From Pseudomonadota bacterium (lineage in GTDB: Bacteria > Pseudomonadota > Alphaproteobacteria > SP197), in the NCBI GenBank assembly GCA_039028155.1, contig JBCCIS010000037.1:1-48371 (forward strand): a stretch of 48,371 nucleotides of DNA, written 5' to 3'. The notes beneath the pieces are model-generated. The model ran no database searches, was not told the DNA's origin, and saw nothing but the letters and a program-made list of their open reading frames with translations. Positions 1 through 8,846 of the stretch are shown piece by piece. A program made the position numbers and the translations under genes. Position 1 is the first letter of the stretch. Every line of letters begins with the position of its first letter.

Positions 1-681
1 GTCGTCTTCGGGGACCGGCAGATCATCGAAATAGACGATGTTGGAATCAACCGCATGGCGACCGAGCTTGGGGATCTCGGTCGCCGTCACGTGGTCGCGG
101 TCAAGACGCGTATAGAAGAGACTCAGGCCGTCGGTCTTTTTCTGGACGTTTTCCAGCGGCGTCGTGCGCGCCAGGATCAGGGCGCGGTCCGCGACCTGCG
201 CCGTCGAGATCCAGATCTTCTGGCCCTTGAGAAGATAGCCATCGCCGTCTCGTCGCGCGGCCGTCTTGATGTGCGTGGTGTTCAGGCCGGCATCCGGCTC
301 GGTCACCGCAAAGCAGGCCTTTTCCTTTCCCGAGATCAGCGGCGGCAACATGCGGGCCTTCTGCGCGTCGGTGCCAAACACCACGACTGGCTGCAGACCG
401 AAGATGTTCATGTGGACCGACGACGCGCCAGCCATGCCGGCGCCTGACCGCGCGATGGTCTCCATCATCACGGCCGCTTCCGATATCCCCAGTCCCGACC
501 CGCCAAACACGGCCGGCATCGCCACGCCCAGCAGCCCGGCCTCGGCGACCGCGCTATAGAACGCCTGCGGGAACGTGCCGGTCTCGTCGCGTTCGCGCCA
601 GAACGCATCGTCAAAGTTGACGCAGACCTTCTCGGTCAGATCGCCGATCATGGTCTGCGTCTCTGTCAGCTCGAGTGTCAT
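1..681 (-). CDS. Acyl-CoA dehydrogenase, truncated by window edge
   Basis: This is the N-terminal 227 residues of an acyl-CoA dehydrogenase; the family is normally about 380 residues, so the C-terminal helical domain lies beyond base 1. These FAD enzymes introduce the alpha-beta double bond into acyl-CoA thioesters. I translated the minus strand from the ATG at 681-679. Visible family hallmarks are the helical N-terminal domain, the segment AMPAVFGGSGLG, the substrate/FAD segment CFAVTEPDAGLNTT, and GQKIWIS in the beta domain. It lies 97 bases downstream of the D-2-hydroxyacid dehydrogenase on the same strand and may be co-transcribed with it. The acyl-CoA substrate cannot be told, and the catalytic Glu region is outside the window. 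Confidence 0.9.
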   Translation of the reverse strand, partial: MTLELTETQTMIGDLTEKVCVNFDDAFWRERDETGTFPQAFYSAVAEAGLLGVAMPAVFGGSGLGISEAAVMMETIARSGAGMAGASSVHMNIFGLQPVVVFGTDAQKARMLPPLISGKEKACFAVTEPDAGLNTTHIKTAARRDGDGYLLKGQKIWISTAQVADRALILARTTPLENVQKKTDGLSLFYTRLDRDHVTATEIPKLGRHAVDSNIVYFDDLPVPEDD

Positions 682-778
682 GGGCTGATCAATCCAATCG
701 GAGCGGGCTCAACCTCTCTGCCCTATGACGTTCCAGTAAAGGTGCGCGGTGAACCGAGCCAAATCGCCAGACAATCCC

Positions 779-1750
779 TTACTCGAGCGAGAAGCCCGCC
801 CTCTTGTCGACGACGTTCAGCAACGGCTCACCGCATCGGTAACGACTCAGGTTCTCGAGAAAAGCACCGGCAACGACGTCAAGGTGCTCATGGAAATCGC
901 CGCTCATGTGCGGGGAAACAATCACGTTACGCATATCCCACAACGGACTGCTGTCCGGCAGGGGCTCTTCGGTGAAGACATCAAGCGCCGCCCCGGCGAT
1001 CGTCCCGTTGCGCAACGCGTCAACAAGCGCATCCTCCTTGAGGATCTCGCCGCGCGCCATATTGATCAATCGCGCGGAGCCTTTCATCGCCTCGAACTGA
1101 GCGGCCCCGAACATGCCGCGGCTCTCCGGTGTGCTGGGGCAGATCACCACCACAAAGTCGGCGGCTGGGAGACGACTGTCGAGATCAGCGCCAGCATGGA
1201 TGACGCCGAAGTCTTGGTCTTCCCGATGCCGTCGTCCAACGCCACTGACCTTCAGCCCAAACGCCTTCAGCAGCCGGGCGATCTCGCGGCCGATACTGCC
1301 CACACCGACGATCAAAACCTCCTTGCCCAGCAGTTGTTCGGTGAAACGGTGTTTCCATACACGCTCAGCTTGGAGCCGGCCTGTTTCCGGAAAGCCCTTG
1401 CCGAAAGCGATGATCAGACCCAGCACATATTCAGCCATGGATCGATCGAAGACTCCGCGGGAATTGGTCAGAACGACGTCACTCTCAACCAACTCGGGAA
1501 ACAGCAATGAGTCGACGCCCGCCCCGGGCCAGAAGATCCACTTCAGTTGATCGGCACTTTGCCAAGCCGTGTGAAACTCGCTGAACTGGAAATCCCAACA
1601 GAGAAGGATCTCCGCACCGCTGACATTGTCGGAAAGCGGTTGGCCGGCCGACGGGTATCTAATCTCCAGCTCCGACTCCAGCGCCTTCAGGCCGGGGATC
1701 TCATCGGGGCCTTCGGCCCCAACCACGGCGATGACGGGGTTACTTGTCAC
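779..1750 (-). CDS. D-2-hydroxyacid dehydrogenase (NAD-binding)
   Basis: A 323-residue protein of the D-isomer-specific 2-hydroxyacid dehydrogenase family, which reduces 2-keto acids or oxidises D-2-hydroxy acids with NAD(P)H in the cytoplasm. The Rossmann motif GVGSIG is at residues 149-154. The catalytic triad is recognisable: Arg233 in NMARGE, Glu262 in TEEPLP, and His281 in VSPHMSG. The start is ATG at 1750, followed by a short strand-turn typical of the family. It has a distant paralogue at 42478-43413; both end with a similar tail (RYR-GEPLL--VD). Specificity (glyoxylate, hydroxypyruvate or another 2-keto acid) is not determinable. The downstream same-strand neighbour is the acyl-CoA dehydrogenase. 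Confidence 0.9.
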   Translation of the reverse strand: MTSNPVIAVVGAEGPDEIPGLKALESELEIRYPSAGQPLSDNVSGAEILLCWDFQFSEFHTAWQSADQLKWIFWPGAGVDSLLFPELVESDVVLTNSRGVFDRSMAEYVLGLIIAFGKGFPETGRLQAERVWKHRFTEQLLGKEVLIVGVGSIGREIARLLKAFGLKVSGVGRRHREDQDFGVIHAGADLDSRLPAADFVVVICPSTPESRGMFGAAQFEAMKGSARLINMARGEILKEDALVDALRNGTIAGAALDVFTEEPLPDSSPLWDMRNVIVSPHMSGDFHEHLDVVAGAFLENLSRYRCGEPLLNVVDKRAGFSLE

Positions 1751-2169
1751 GTGAACACTCCCTTTCTCCTGGTTCGAAACCTAGCGCAGATACCGCGATG
1801 AGACACCGGTTTCGGTGCGGTGGCGTCACCACAGACCGCGATGTCCACTGTTCTGAGTTTGATCCCTGCTCTCGATGCACACGCAGGATCGAGCCGACCG
1901 TACATTGACCGGCGACAAGAGTAAGACCGTTCCGATGACGAGATTCCAGTCAAGGACGCGACCGCCTCGGCGGCGACATCGACACCACTTGTGAATGCAC
2001 CGCGCCGGACGTGCTCGCCGCATGTTCGTCGATCATTTGTCACAGCGGAAGGCGGGGTCTAGGCTAACCGGTGCTGCCTGGCGAGGCATGGCTTGTGGAG
2101 AGTGGAAGCCGCCGTTTGTCCGGAAATCGCCCAATAATCATGAAGCACGGCTCTAAGGGGGAGGCAACG
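1751..2169. other. Divergent intergenic region, no gene seen
   Basis: This 419-base stretch separates the minus-strand 2-hydroxyacid dehydrogenase from the plus-strand methyltransferase-dimethylformamidase operon, so it should hold both promoters. I see no convincing coding frame, strong hairpin or consensus promoter. Short open frames here are rich in Arg/Ser/Cys and resemble chance translations. Confidence 0.5.
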
Positions 2170-2955
2170 ATGTCTGGTCGCCACGAGGACGAATATGACG
2201 GCAACTTTATCCATGCACTCGAACTGGTCTGGGGCGAGGGGTTCCTTTCGCCAGGCGGAGAGGACGAAGTCGCCAAGGCGCTCGAGGGGGTCGACATCTC
2301 AGGCATGTCCGTGCTCGACATCGGCAGCGGGGTCGGCGGTGTCGATATCGCCCTGGTTCGCAACCACGGCGCCGGCAGCGTGCTCGGTATTGATGTCGAG
2401 AAGACGGTAACAGAGCATGCCGTCGCCCGTGCCGAGCGTGAGGGTTTGAGCGGCCGCATCTCCTATCGTGTTATCGAACCGGGCCCCTTCCCCCTCGAGG
2501 ACAAGAGTTTCGATGTGGTGTTCTCGAAAGACGCCATGATCCATATTCCCGACAAACCGGCGCTCTTCGCCGAGGTCTACCGCGTACTCAAGCCCGGCGG
2601 CTTCTTCTCCGGCAGCGACTGGATGCGCGGCAACGAGGAGCCAGCGACGCCGGAAATGAAACGCTGGCTTAACGTCGTCGGCTTGACTTTCGAGCTCAAG
2701 TCGCAAGAGCAGTACGTGGAGGCGCTCAAGCAGGCGGGTTTTGAGAACGTGTCACTCGTCGACCGCCGCGATTGGATCAAGAACGTTCTTCACAACGACT
2801 ACGAGAACCTCGCCGAGCATAAGAACGAGGCGTTGCGTGCGGGCGTTGGCGATGATGCCGACAAGTATGTCGAGATCTGGCATGCCGCCTGGGAAACGGC
2901 CATGGTCGATCAGCTCGCACCCGGCCACCTTCGCGGCTTCAAGCCTGGCGGCTGA
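2170..2955 (+). CDS. SAM-dependent N-methyltransferase, phosphoethanolamine-methyltransferase-like
   Basis: A 261-residue class I methyltransferase. Motif I (VLDIGSGVGG) is at residues 48-57 and the acidic strand-2 end is GIDVE. The N-terminal segment WGEGFLSPGG and the later DAMIHIPDK resemble the phosphoethanolamine N-methyltransferase (PMT) family. The Tyr/His dyad used by Plasmodium PMT appears to be kept as Tyr9 and the His of MIHIP. I chose ATG 2170 because a purine-rich ribosome site (GGGGGAGG) precedes it; an upstream in-frame ATG at 2071 has no such site and adds a non-conserved tail. The stop is only 40 bases before the dimethylformamidase small subunit. Context suggests a role with methylated amines, but phosphoethanolamine or another small amine could be the acceptor. 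Confidence 0.75.
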   Translation: MSGRHEDEYDGNFIHALELVWGEGFLSPGGEDEVAKALEGVDISGMSVLDIGSGVGGVDIALVRNHGAGSVLGIDVEKTVTEHAVARAEREGLSGRISYRVIEPGPFPLEDKSFDVVFSKDAMIHIPDKPALFAEVYRVLKPGGFFSGSDWMRGNEEPATPEMKRWLNVVGLTFELKSQEQYVEALKQAGFENVSLVDRRDWIKNVLHNDYENLAEHKNEALRAGVGDDADKYVEIWHAAWETAMVDQLAPGHLRGFKPGG

Positions 2956-2995
2956 AGCGTGGTGGAAACGCCACTCGGTAACGGGAGAGTGCCCG

Positions 2996-3295
2996 ATGTA
3001 TGAGATCGACCCCACCCGCACCGACCTGATTGCCGAGTTTGATGCGAGCCCCAGTGGTCCCTACAGCCGCGAACTCACCATGGTGCTGAACCGCCTGCGC
3101 CTGGGGCCGATGGACGAGCGTTTTATCGTGGTCTGCACCAAACGCCGCCGCGAATGGGCGGTCGCCAGGATGCCAACCGAACGCGGTCACCCGGTCGAAC
3201 TCATCGAAGGTGCGGTGTTCGATAACGAAGACGATGCGGCACGAAAGGTGTTCCGTTTGCGCTGGCAGGCTGTCACCGGCCATGGGCCGGCTTAG
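2996..3295 (+). CDS. N,N-dimethylformamidase small (alpha) subunit
   Basis: A 99-residue protein directly upstream of the dimethylformamidase large subunit, in the position of the small subunit in known two-subunit enzymes (about 130 residues in Paracoccus/Alcaligenes; this one is shorter). It has no separate catalytic motif: it is a charged, compact protein with a central strand FIVVCTKRRREWAVARM and a C-terminal helix DDAARKVFRLRWQAV. The small subunit is needed for assembly of the active alpha-beta heteromer. The start is ATG 2996, and an upstream purine run (ACGGGAGAG) fits a ribosome site. There are 30 bases between its stop and the large-subunit start, which indicates one transcript. 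Identification rests on neighbourhood and size as much as on sequence. Confidence 0.75.
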   Translation: MYEIDPTRTDLIAEFDASPSGPYSRELTMVLNRLRLGPMDERFIVVCTKRRREWAVARMPTERGHPVELIEGAVFDNEDDAARKVFRLRWQAVTGHGPA

Positions 3296-3325
3296 AAACA
3301 TCAACGGACGGGAAGGACCGGCAGC

Positions 3326-5557
3326 GTGAAGAAGGTCGTCGGCTACACCAATGCGTGGAGCGTGGCTCCAGGGGATACGCTCGAAGTCAAGGTCAGCACG
3401 TATGGGCCAGCGCATTATCACGCTGATCTCGTGCGGGTAATCTGTGGCGACGACGACCCTGATCACGGGATCTTCCGGGAAGAGGAGATCGCCGCGCCGT
3501 TCGCGAGTGAGTACCCGGGACGCACCCAGAAGACAGCCGCCGGCTCCTACGCGTCCATTGCCGCTTCACCGAGGCTTGACGCTCTTGAGAGTTTCACGGT
3601 GCAGACCTGGGTCTTCCCAACGACGCCCTGCAAGGGCAAGCAGGGACTGATCGCCCACTGGGATGCGGGGTCAGAGTGCGGCTTTGCCCTGATTATCGAC
3701 GACAACGGCGCGGCCGCTCTGCATGTCGGCGACGCGGGCAAGTCCACGACGGTCTCTTGCGAACGGCCGATCGCCGAGCGCCGTTGGCATCTGATTTCGG
3801 CGTCCTACGACGCGACCACCGGTGCGATCGACGTTTACCAGGAGTTCCTGGGTCCGCCGGTCGAGGCCGACAGCTCCGCGGTCGCGCACGGTAAGGGGGC
3901 GTACAGGGCCGCAACGGGACCTCTGTTGATGGCGGCACTGCCGGCAACGTCCACCGGCTCCGGACGATCCATCCCTCACCACAACTTCAACGGCAAACTC
4001 GACCGGCCGCTCCTGACCGGCTGCGTGCTCTCACACAGCGAGATCGGCGCCTTGGCCTGGGATGCCATGGCTCGGGAACGCGAACCGACGCTCGTCGCCG
4101 CTTGGGATTTCTCACGCGATATCGGCAGCCGCAGGGTGATCGACACCGGCTTCAACGGGCTCCACGGCACGACCGTCAACCTGCCCTCGCGCGGTGTGAA
4201 GGGTTTCAACTGGTCGGGCAACGAACAGAACTGGCAGCACGCGCCTCAGGAGTATGGCGCCATCCACTTCCACGATGACGACCACTACGACGCTGGCTGG
4301 GAAACCGATTTCTCCTACACCGTGCCCGACGATCTCGAAAGCGGCGTATACGCGGTGCGCTTACGCGCAGACGATGACGAGTCCTACAGCACATTCTTCG
4401 TGCGCCCTCCCCGGGGCACTACGACCTCGAAGCTTGCCTTTCTCGCATCCACCGTGACCTACATGGCCTATGCCAACTATCAATGGCACTTGCACGAGTA
4501 CTTTGCCGAGGTCACCGACCTCTCGTGGACGCCGGTCGACGCGGACGATGTGTTCCTTTACCAACACCCCGAGATCGGCTTGTCGACCTATGATCATCAC
4601 TGGGACGGAAGCGGCGTGCGCTATGCCTCCCGGTTACGACCGGTGCTGAACATGGCGCCGAAGACCGATCTCGGAGGCTACAACCTCAACCTCGACACGC
4701 TGGTTCTCGGCTGGCTCGAGGCACGCGGAATTGACTGCGACGTCATCACCGATGAAGACCTGCATCACGAGGGCTCAGCGCTGCTCGAACGCTACCGCGC
4801 TGTGGTGACCGGAGCCCATCCCGAGTACTTCACGACGCCGATGTGGGACGGGCTGCGCAATTACATCGCGCGTGGCGGCCGGCTCGCCTATCTGGGCGGC
4901 AACGGTTTTATCTGGCGCTGCGCCATGTCCGATGAGATGCCGGGCGTCATTGAGCTTCGCCGCGCAGAGGATGGCATTCGCTACCGCGACGAAGAACCGG
5001 GCGAGTACTATCACGAGTTTACAGGCGAGTATGGTGGCCTTTGGCGCCGGCTCGGTATGGCGCCACAAGCGCTGGTCGGCGTCGGCACGGTGGCCGTTGG
5101 TTTCGACGCGTCCGGCGTCTACCAGCGCACGTCCGCAAGCTTCGACAGCCGCGTGGCCTTCATTTTCGACGGCATTGGCGAGGACGAGATTATCGGCGAC
5201 TTCGGATACCTGGGCGGTGGCGCAAGCGGCGGCGAAATCGACGCGGCCGACCCGATGCTCGGCACACCGCCCCACACCCTGGTGGTGGCGAGCTCGACGG
5301 GGCATTCGGAAAACACCTGGCTGGTGCCCGACGAGACTGGGTTCCACCACAGCGCCATGGACGGCGCCCAGAATCCCCGGGTCAAGGCCGACATGACATT
5401 CTTCGAGACGCCCGGCGGCGGCGCAGTGTTTTCGACGGGTTCGATCGCCTGGAGCGCTAGCCTGCCGCACAACGGCTACGACAACAACGTTGCGGTCGTC
5501 TCCGAAAACGTGCTTCGCCGCTTCCTGGACCCAAAACCCTTCACCGTGCCGAGATAG
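3326..5557 (+). CDS. N,N-dimethylformamidase large (beta) subunit
   Basis: A 743-residue protein matching the dimethylformamidase large subunit (usually about 760). The enzyme hydrolyses N,N-dimethylformamide to formate and dimethylamine. The N-terminal half (about residues 70-270) contains a LamG/jelly-roll-like region with repeated WDF and LISASYDATTGAIDVY elements. The C-terminal half has the family-specific block TYMAYANYQWHLHEYF and GGRLAYLGGNGF. The known enzyme binds one iron through two tyrosines and a glutamate. By position the equivalents here are likely Tyr382 (or Tyr379/385), Tyr422 in STYDHHWDG and Glu500 in GAHPEYF. The start is GTG 3326, preceded by GGAAGGA. The protein is cytoplasmic, with no signal peptide. 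The substrate could also be another formamide or amide, since homologues are broadly annotated. Confidence 0.88.
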   Translation: MKKVVGYTNAWSVAPGDTLEVKVSTYGPAHYHADLVRVICGDDDPDHGIFREEEIAAPFASEYPGRTQKTAAGSYASIAASPRLDALESFTVQTWVFPTTPCKGKQGLIAHWDAGSECGFALIIDDNGAAALHVGDAGKSTTVSCERPIAERRWHLISASYDATTGAIDVYQEFLGPPVEADSSAVAHGKGAYRAATGPLLMAALPATSTGSGRSIPHHNFNGKLDRPLLTGCVLSHSEIGALAWDAMAREREPTLVAAWDFSRDIGSRRVIDTGFNGLHGTTVNLPSRGVKGFNWSGNEQNWQHAPQEYGAIHFHDDDHYDAGWETDFSYTVPDDLESGVYAVRLRADDDESYSTFFVRPPRGTTTSKLAFLASTVTYMAYANYQWHLHEYFAEVTDLSWTPVDADDVFLYQHPEIGLSTYDHHWDGSGVRYASRLRPVLNMAPKTDLGGYNLNLDTLVLGWLEARGIDCDVITDEDLHHEGSALLERYRAVVTGAHPEYFTTPMWDGLRNYIARGGRLAYLGGNGFIWRCAMSDEMPGVIELRRAEDGIRYRDEEPGEYYHEFTGEYGGLWRRLGMAPQALVGVGTVAVGFDASGVYQRTSASFDSRVAFIFDGIGEDEIIGDFGYLGGGASGGEIDAADPMLGTPPHTLVVASSTGHSENTWLVPDETGFHHSAMDGAQNPRVKADMTFFETPGGGAVFSTGSIAWSASLPHNGYDNNVAVVSENVLRRFLDPKPFTVPR

Positions 5558-5931
5558 CGTTCGCCAGTACCGACCATCATCAACCGGTGATGCAGCTGCG
5601 CACCGATGGCATCGTCCTTGCGGTCGCCGTCGATGACCTTGACCGGCAACGTCGCGGTGCTCTTGGTAGCAGGCCCGAATCGAAACTCGCCTGTAGGTGT
5701 GCAACAGCCGGAAAGTTCAGCGTGAGATCCGGTTCGGCCACCGCGCCGTCCTGCTGCTTCAGGGATTGTCGTTCATGCGCCGGCCATTCTTGAGACAACT
5801 GCTCCAACGCGCGGGAAGCCTGCTACGACGGTTACTGCAGGCGCGCAATCACTGCGGTACTGGGACATGCGCGCGGCAGTTGTCAGGTCATGGGGAAGCC
5901 CAGCTCTTGCACGCTTGGACGACGACCTCTG
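5558..5931. other. Convergent intergenic region, no gene seen
   Basis: This 374-base stretch lies between the ends of the dimethylformamidase operon and the OmpA-family gene. Open frames across it are Arg/Cys-rich and show no recognisable family. I found no clear Rho-independent terminator. Confidence 0.45.
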
Positions 5932-6639
5932 TCAGTTCGTCGCGTAAAGGATCTCTACCCGCCTGTTCGCCTGCCTGGCATCAGGTAAGTCACGACCTTC
6001 CGCATCTTGTTCTGCGACAAGGGGTTCATCCGCGCCGACGCCGGAGACTTGGAAGTCGACGTCACCCAGGCCACCTTGACTGACCAACCAGTCTCTGACG
6101 GCCATCGCGCGGCGCAGCGATAGGTCCTTGTTGTAGGCGGCTGTACCAATGCCATCCGTGTGTCCGACGATCGTAACCGACGTCGCACCCGATTCCCGAA
6201 TCATCGCCGCGGTTTCCGTGAGATACGCCTGGGCTGCGCCGCTAATCTCCGCAGAGTCGAACGCAAACAACATCTCCGATGACATGCTGATCATCGCGGT
6301 CCCATCGAGACGCATGATGATGCTGCTGCCCGGGACAATATAGGGAAGGCCGGTGCGGTCGTAGCACTGGGTGCTCTCGACCGTAACGGGGGTATGGTCG
6401 TCCAGATGGGTGTAATCGAACACCTTGTGGCAATCGAAACCGGCGGCCATCGAGCCATAGTTGTAACCGCGCCAGTTGGTGTGCCCGCGTCCGGTCCCCA
6501 GCCCATAGCCGTACGAACCACTGTTGCCGTAGGTCGACCAGGAGATGACCTTGGTTTCGTCCGATGACGCGACCGCCGGCAAGAAAAGAAGCGAAACAAG
6601 CCCTGCCGCAAAAGACATGGAAAGACGTTTCATCATCAT
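5932..6639 (-). CDS. OmpA-family outer-membrane/periplasmic protein
   Basis: A 235-residue secreted protein with a C-terminal OmpA-like peptidoglycan-binding domain. Residues 1-25 form a signal peptide (MKRL, hydrophobic run, then PAVASS). A Gly/Tyr-rich middle region (YGNSGSYGYGLGTGRGH) has no assigned fold. The OmpA domain starts at LFAFDSAEI and holds the binding residues in GHTDGIG and in QANRRVEI near the C terminus. It anchors the envelope to peptidoglycan. Three consecutive ATGs at 6639, 6636 and 6633 follow a GAGGA ribosome site; the first or second is the likely start, and the longer upstream frame is not supported. It is unrelated in function to its catabolic neighbours. Confidence 0.85.
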   Translation of the reverse strand: MMMKRLSMSFAAGLVSLLFLPAVASSDETKVISWSTYGNSGSYGYGLGTGRGHTNWRGYNYGSMAAGFDCHKVFDYTHLDDHTPVTVESTQCYDRTGLPYIVPGSSIIMRLDGTAMISMSSEMLFAFDSAEISGAAQAYLTETAAMIRESGATSVTIVGHTDGIGTAAYNKDLSLRRAMAVRDWLVSQGGLGDVDFQVSGVGADEPLVAEQDAEGRDLPDARQANRRVEILYATN

Positions 6640-7028
6640 GACATCCTCATGAACGCGAGCCCCAAGACCGACACGAACAATGACGCTGGTATCGGCAGGC
6701 ACGTTGCAGGTCGACCGCGGTCGGACCAGATGCTGAACAACACATTGTCCGGCACGTCGTCCGGGCCGACGTCGATCACACACGCCTATCCAAAATCTTC
6801 AATGAGGCACACGTCAAAGTCCAGGTGTAGCGTACCGGACAGGGGCATCTCATAGGAGGTAGAGCCTCTCAATAGGGCTAAGATTTGGCCACCTGTGGCA
6901 ACTCAGAGCGATCGCCCTCCCCCACTGCGTTGGTTCACCGTCTGCCAGCGCGGACGCAATGGCCAGTCATTGGGTTGACAGTGCACTGCGTCATGGCCCC
7001 ATCGACGTGGATCAGCACCGGCATCTGA
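6640..7028. other. Intergenic region before DUF917 relic, no gene seen
   Basis: A 389-base stretch upstream of the OmpA-family gene (minus strand) and of the DUF917 relic. No coding frame resembles a protein, including the missing N-terminal part of a DUF917 protein. The OmpA promoter must lie here. Confidence 0.4.
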
Positions 7029-7271
7029 ACTTCGATTGGTGTAGACGCTCTAGCTCTGCGCCTGACACAACCATATCTCGTAGACGGCATGATAGAAGTT
7101 GGCGGCACGGAAACGATCCGCTATGGCCAGCAAGTCACCATCCTGTCGCTGCCCGCCGCTTCGGAATTGACCACGGCAGACGCACCGTGCGTGGTCGGCC
7201 CGCGGGCCTTCGGCTATGACTTGGAGTATCAATCCCTTCACGGGGACGAGAACGGGAAGGACGCAGCATGA
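7029..7271 (+). pseudogene. C-terminal relic of a DUF917-family gene
   Basis: An open frame of about 80 codons with an in-frame TGA at 7026-7028 just upstream. Its sequence matches the end of DUF917 proteins: TIRYGQQVTILSLPA followed by VVGPRAFGYDLEY, which is the typical C terminus. Full-length DUF917 proteins are about 350-370 residues and usually precede a short hydantoinase/oxoprolinase-type gene, as here. The frame's stop overlaps the start of the downstream gene (ATGA at 7268-7271), preserving the translational coupling expected in an intact operon. The upstream 250 codons are missing. An ATG at 7089 would give a 60-residue peptide that may still be translated to couple the next gene. 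Recognition is from memory of the family. Confidence 0.55.
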
Positions 7272-8800
7272 AACGTATCGGCATCGATGTCGGCGGCACC
7301 AATACCGACGCGGTCCTGGTTGAAGACGACCAGATCGTCGGCTCGGTCAAGACGCCGACCACCGAGGACGTGATGTCCGGCATCACCGAGGCGCTCAAGC
7401 AGGTACTCGCCCAGACATCCGCCGACCCGCAGACGCTGGACGCCGTCATGATCGGCACCACCCACTTCACCAACGCGGTCGCCCAGCGGCGCGATGTCGG
7501 CAAGGTGGCGGCGATCCGCATCTGCCTGCCGGCCAGCGCGTCGCTGGAGCCGTTCATCGACTGGCCCGACGACCTCGCCGACAAGGTGCGCGGCGACATC
7601 GTCATGCTGCAGGGCGGCCACGAGTACGATGGTCGGCCCATCGCGCCGTTCGACGAGACCGGCATGCGCGAGGCCGCCAAGCGGATCGGCGATGCCGGTT
7701 ACACCGCCGTCGGCGTCACCTCCGTCTTCTCGCCACTGACCAGCGCATTGGAGGATCAGGCGGCCGCCATCCTGGCCGACGAATGCCCGGACATCGCGGT
7801 CACCCGCTCCAGCTCGCTGGGGCGCATCGGCCTTTTGGAGCGCGAGAACGCGACGCTGCTGAATGCCAGCCTGCAGGATCTGTCGAAGAAAACGACGGCG
7901 GCCTTCACCAAGGCGATCGAGACGAGCGGCATCAAAGCCCAGCTCTACCTGACCCAGAACGATGGCACTGTGATGCTGGCCGATGTCGCCGAGAAGTTTC
8001 CGGTGTTCAGTTTCGCGTCGGGTCCGACCAACAGCATGCGCGGCGCGGCCTTCCTGTCGAGACAGTCGAACGCCATGGTCGTTGATGTCGGCGGCACGAC
8101 GACCGATATCGGCATGCTGAAGGCAGGCTTCCCGCGCGAGGCCAACAACGTTGTCGAGATCGGCGGTGTGCGGACCTTGTTCCGCATGCCCGACCTTCTC
8201 TCTATCGCGCTGGGCGGCGGCACGCTGATCACGCGCGGCCCGCTCACCATCGGACCGGAAAGCACCGGTTACAGGCTGACCGAGCGCGGCTTGGTATTCG
8301 GCGGCGGCGACCTGACCGCGACGGACATCGCCGTCGCCGCCGGCCTGATCGACTTGGGCGATCCCTCACATGTCGGAAATCTGCCGAAGAACCTGGTCGA
8401 CGAGACCATGGCCGCCATGCGCGAGATGACCGCGGTCGCCATCGACCGCATGAAAACGGAAGCCGGCGACGTCCCGGTCATTGCGGTCGGCGGCGGCGCG
8501 TTCCTGGTGCCCGACAAAATCGCCGGTGTCAGTGAGGTCATCCATGTCGAGCACGGCGAGGTCGCCAACGCGGTCGGGGCGGCTATCGCCCAGATCTCAG
8601 GCGAATGCGATCAGATCTTCCAGGGACTTTCGCGCGAGGACGCCCTGGCGGAAGCGCGCCGCATCGCGGAAGAGCGCGCCGTCGAGGCCGGCGCGGATGC
8701 AGAGAGCCTGGAACTGGTCGAGGTCGAGGACCTGCCGCTCGCCTATATGCCCGGCAATAGCCTGCGCGCCCGCGTCCGTGTCGTCGGGGCTATTGCCTGA
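7268..8800 (+). CDS. Hydantoinase/oxoprolinase-family protein (HyuA-like, short form)
   Basis: A 510-residue protein of the hydantoinase A/oxoprolinase family, shorter than the roughly 690-residue HyuA because it belongs to the single-gene form linked to DUF917. It has the two ASKHA-type phosphate-binding loops, IDVGGTNTD at residues 5-13 and DVGGTTTDIG from residue 273, plus IGTTHFTNA and a C-terminal glycine-rich AVGGGAF. Related enzymes use ATP to open cyclic amides such as hydantoins or 5-oxoproline. The start ATG 7268 overlaps the stop of the DUF917 relic. No HyuB (hydantoinase B) gene follows; the downstream gene is on the opposite strand. The substrate is unknown. Confidence 0.85.
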   Translation: MKRIGIDVGGTNTDAVLVEDDQIVGSVKTPTTEDVMSGITEALKQVLAQTSADPQTLDAVMIGTTHFTNAVAQRRDVGKVAAIRICLPASASLEPFIDWPDDLADKVRGDIVMLQGGHEYDGRPIAPFDETGMREAAKRIGDAGYTAVGVTSVFSPLTSALEDQAAAILADECPDIAVTRSSSLGRIGLLERENATLLNASLQDLSKKTTAAFTKAIETSGIKAQLYLTQNDGTVMLADVAEKFPVFSFASGPTNSMRGAAFLSRQSNAMVVDVGGTTTDIGMLKAGFPREANNVVEIGGVRTLFRMPDLLSIALGGGTLITRGPLTIGPESTGYRLTERGLVFGGGDLTATDIAVAAGLIDLGDPSHVGNLPKNLVDETMAAMREMTAVAIDRMKTEAGDVPVIAVGGGAFLVPDKIAGVSEVIHVEHGEVANAVGAAIAQISGECDQIFQGLSREDALAEARRIAEERAVEAGADAESLELVEVEDLPLAYMPGNSLRARVRVVGAIA

Positions 8801-8846
8801 TTGATGTTTTGGAGATCTGCATCACCAGCCCGCAGCGGGACAACAC

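Noticed and set aside
4775-5704. A 309-codon minus-strand frame antisense to the dimethylformamidase large subunit
   Set aside because: It mirrors a well-supported gene, is rich in Arg/His/Ala, and shows no family motif; it is a high-GC shadow frame.
5587-5793. A 68-codon plus-strand frame after the dimethylformamidase operon
   Set aside because: Its first residues faintly recall a glyoxalase-fold start, but the rest is Ser/Cys/Arg-rich and no family is recognisable.
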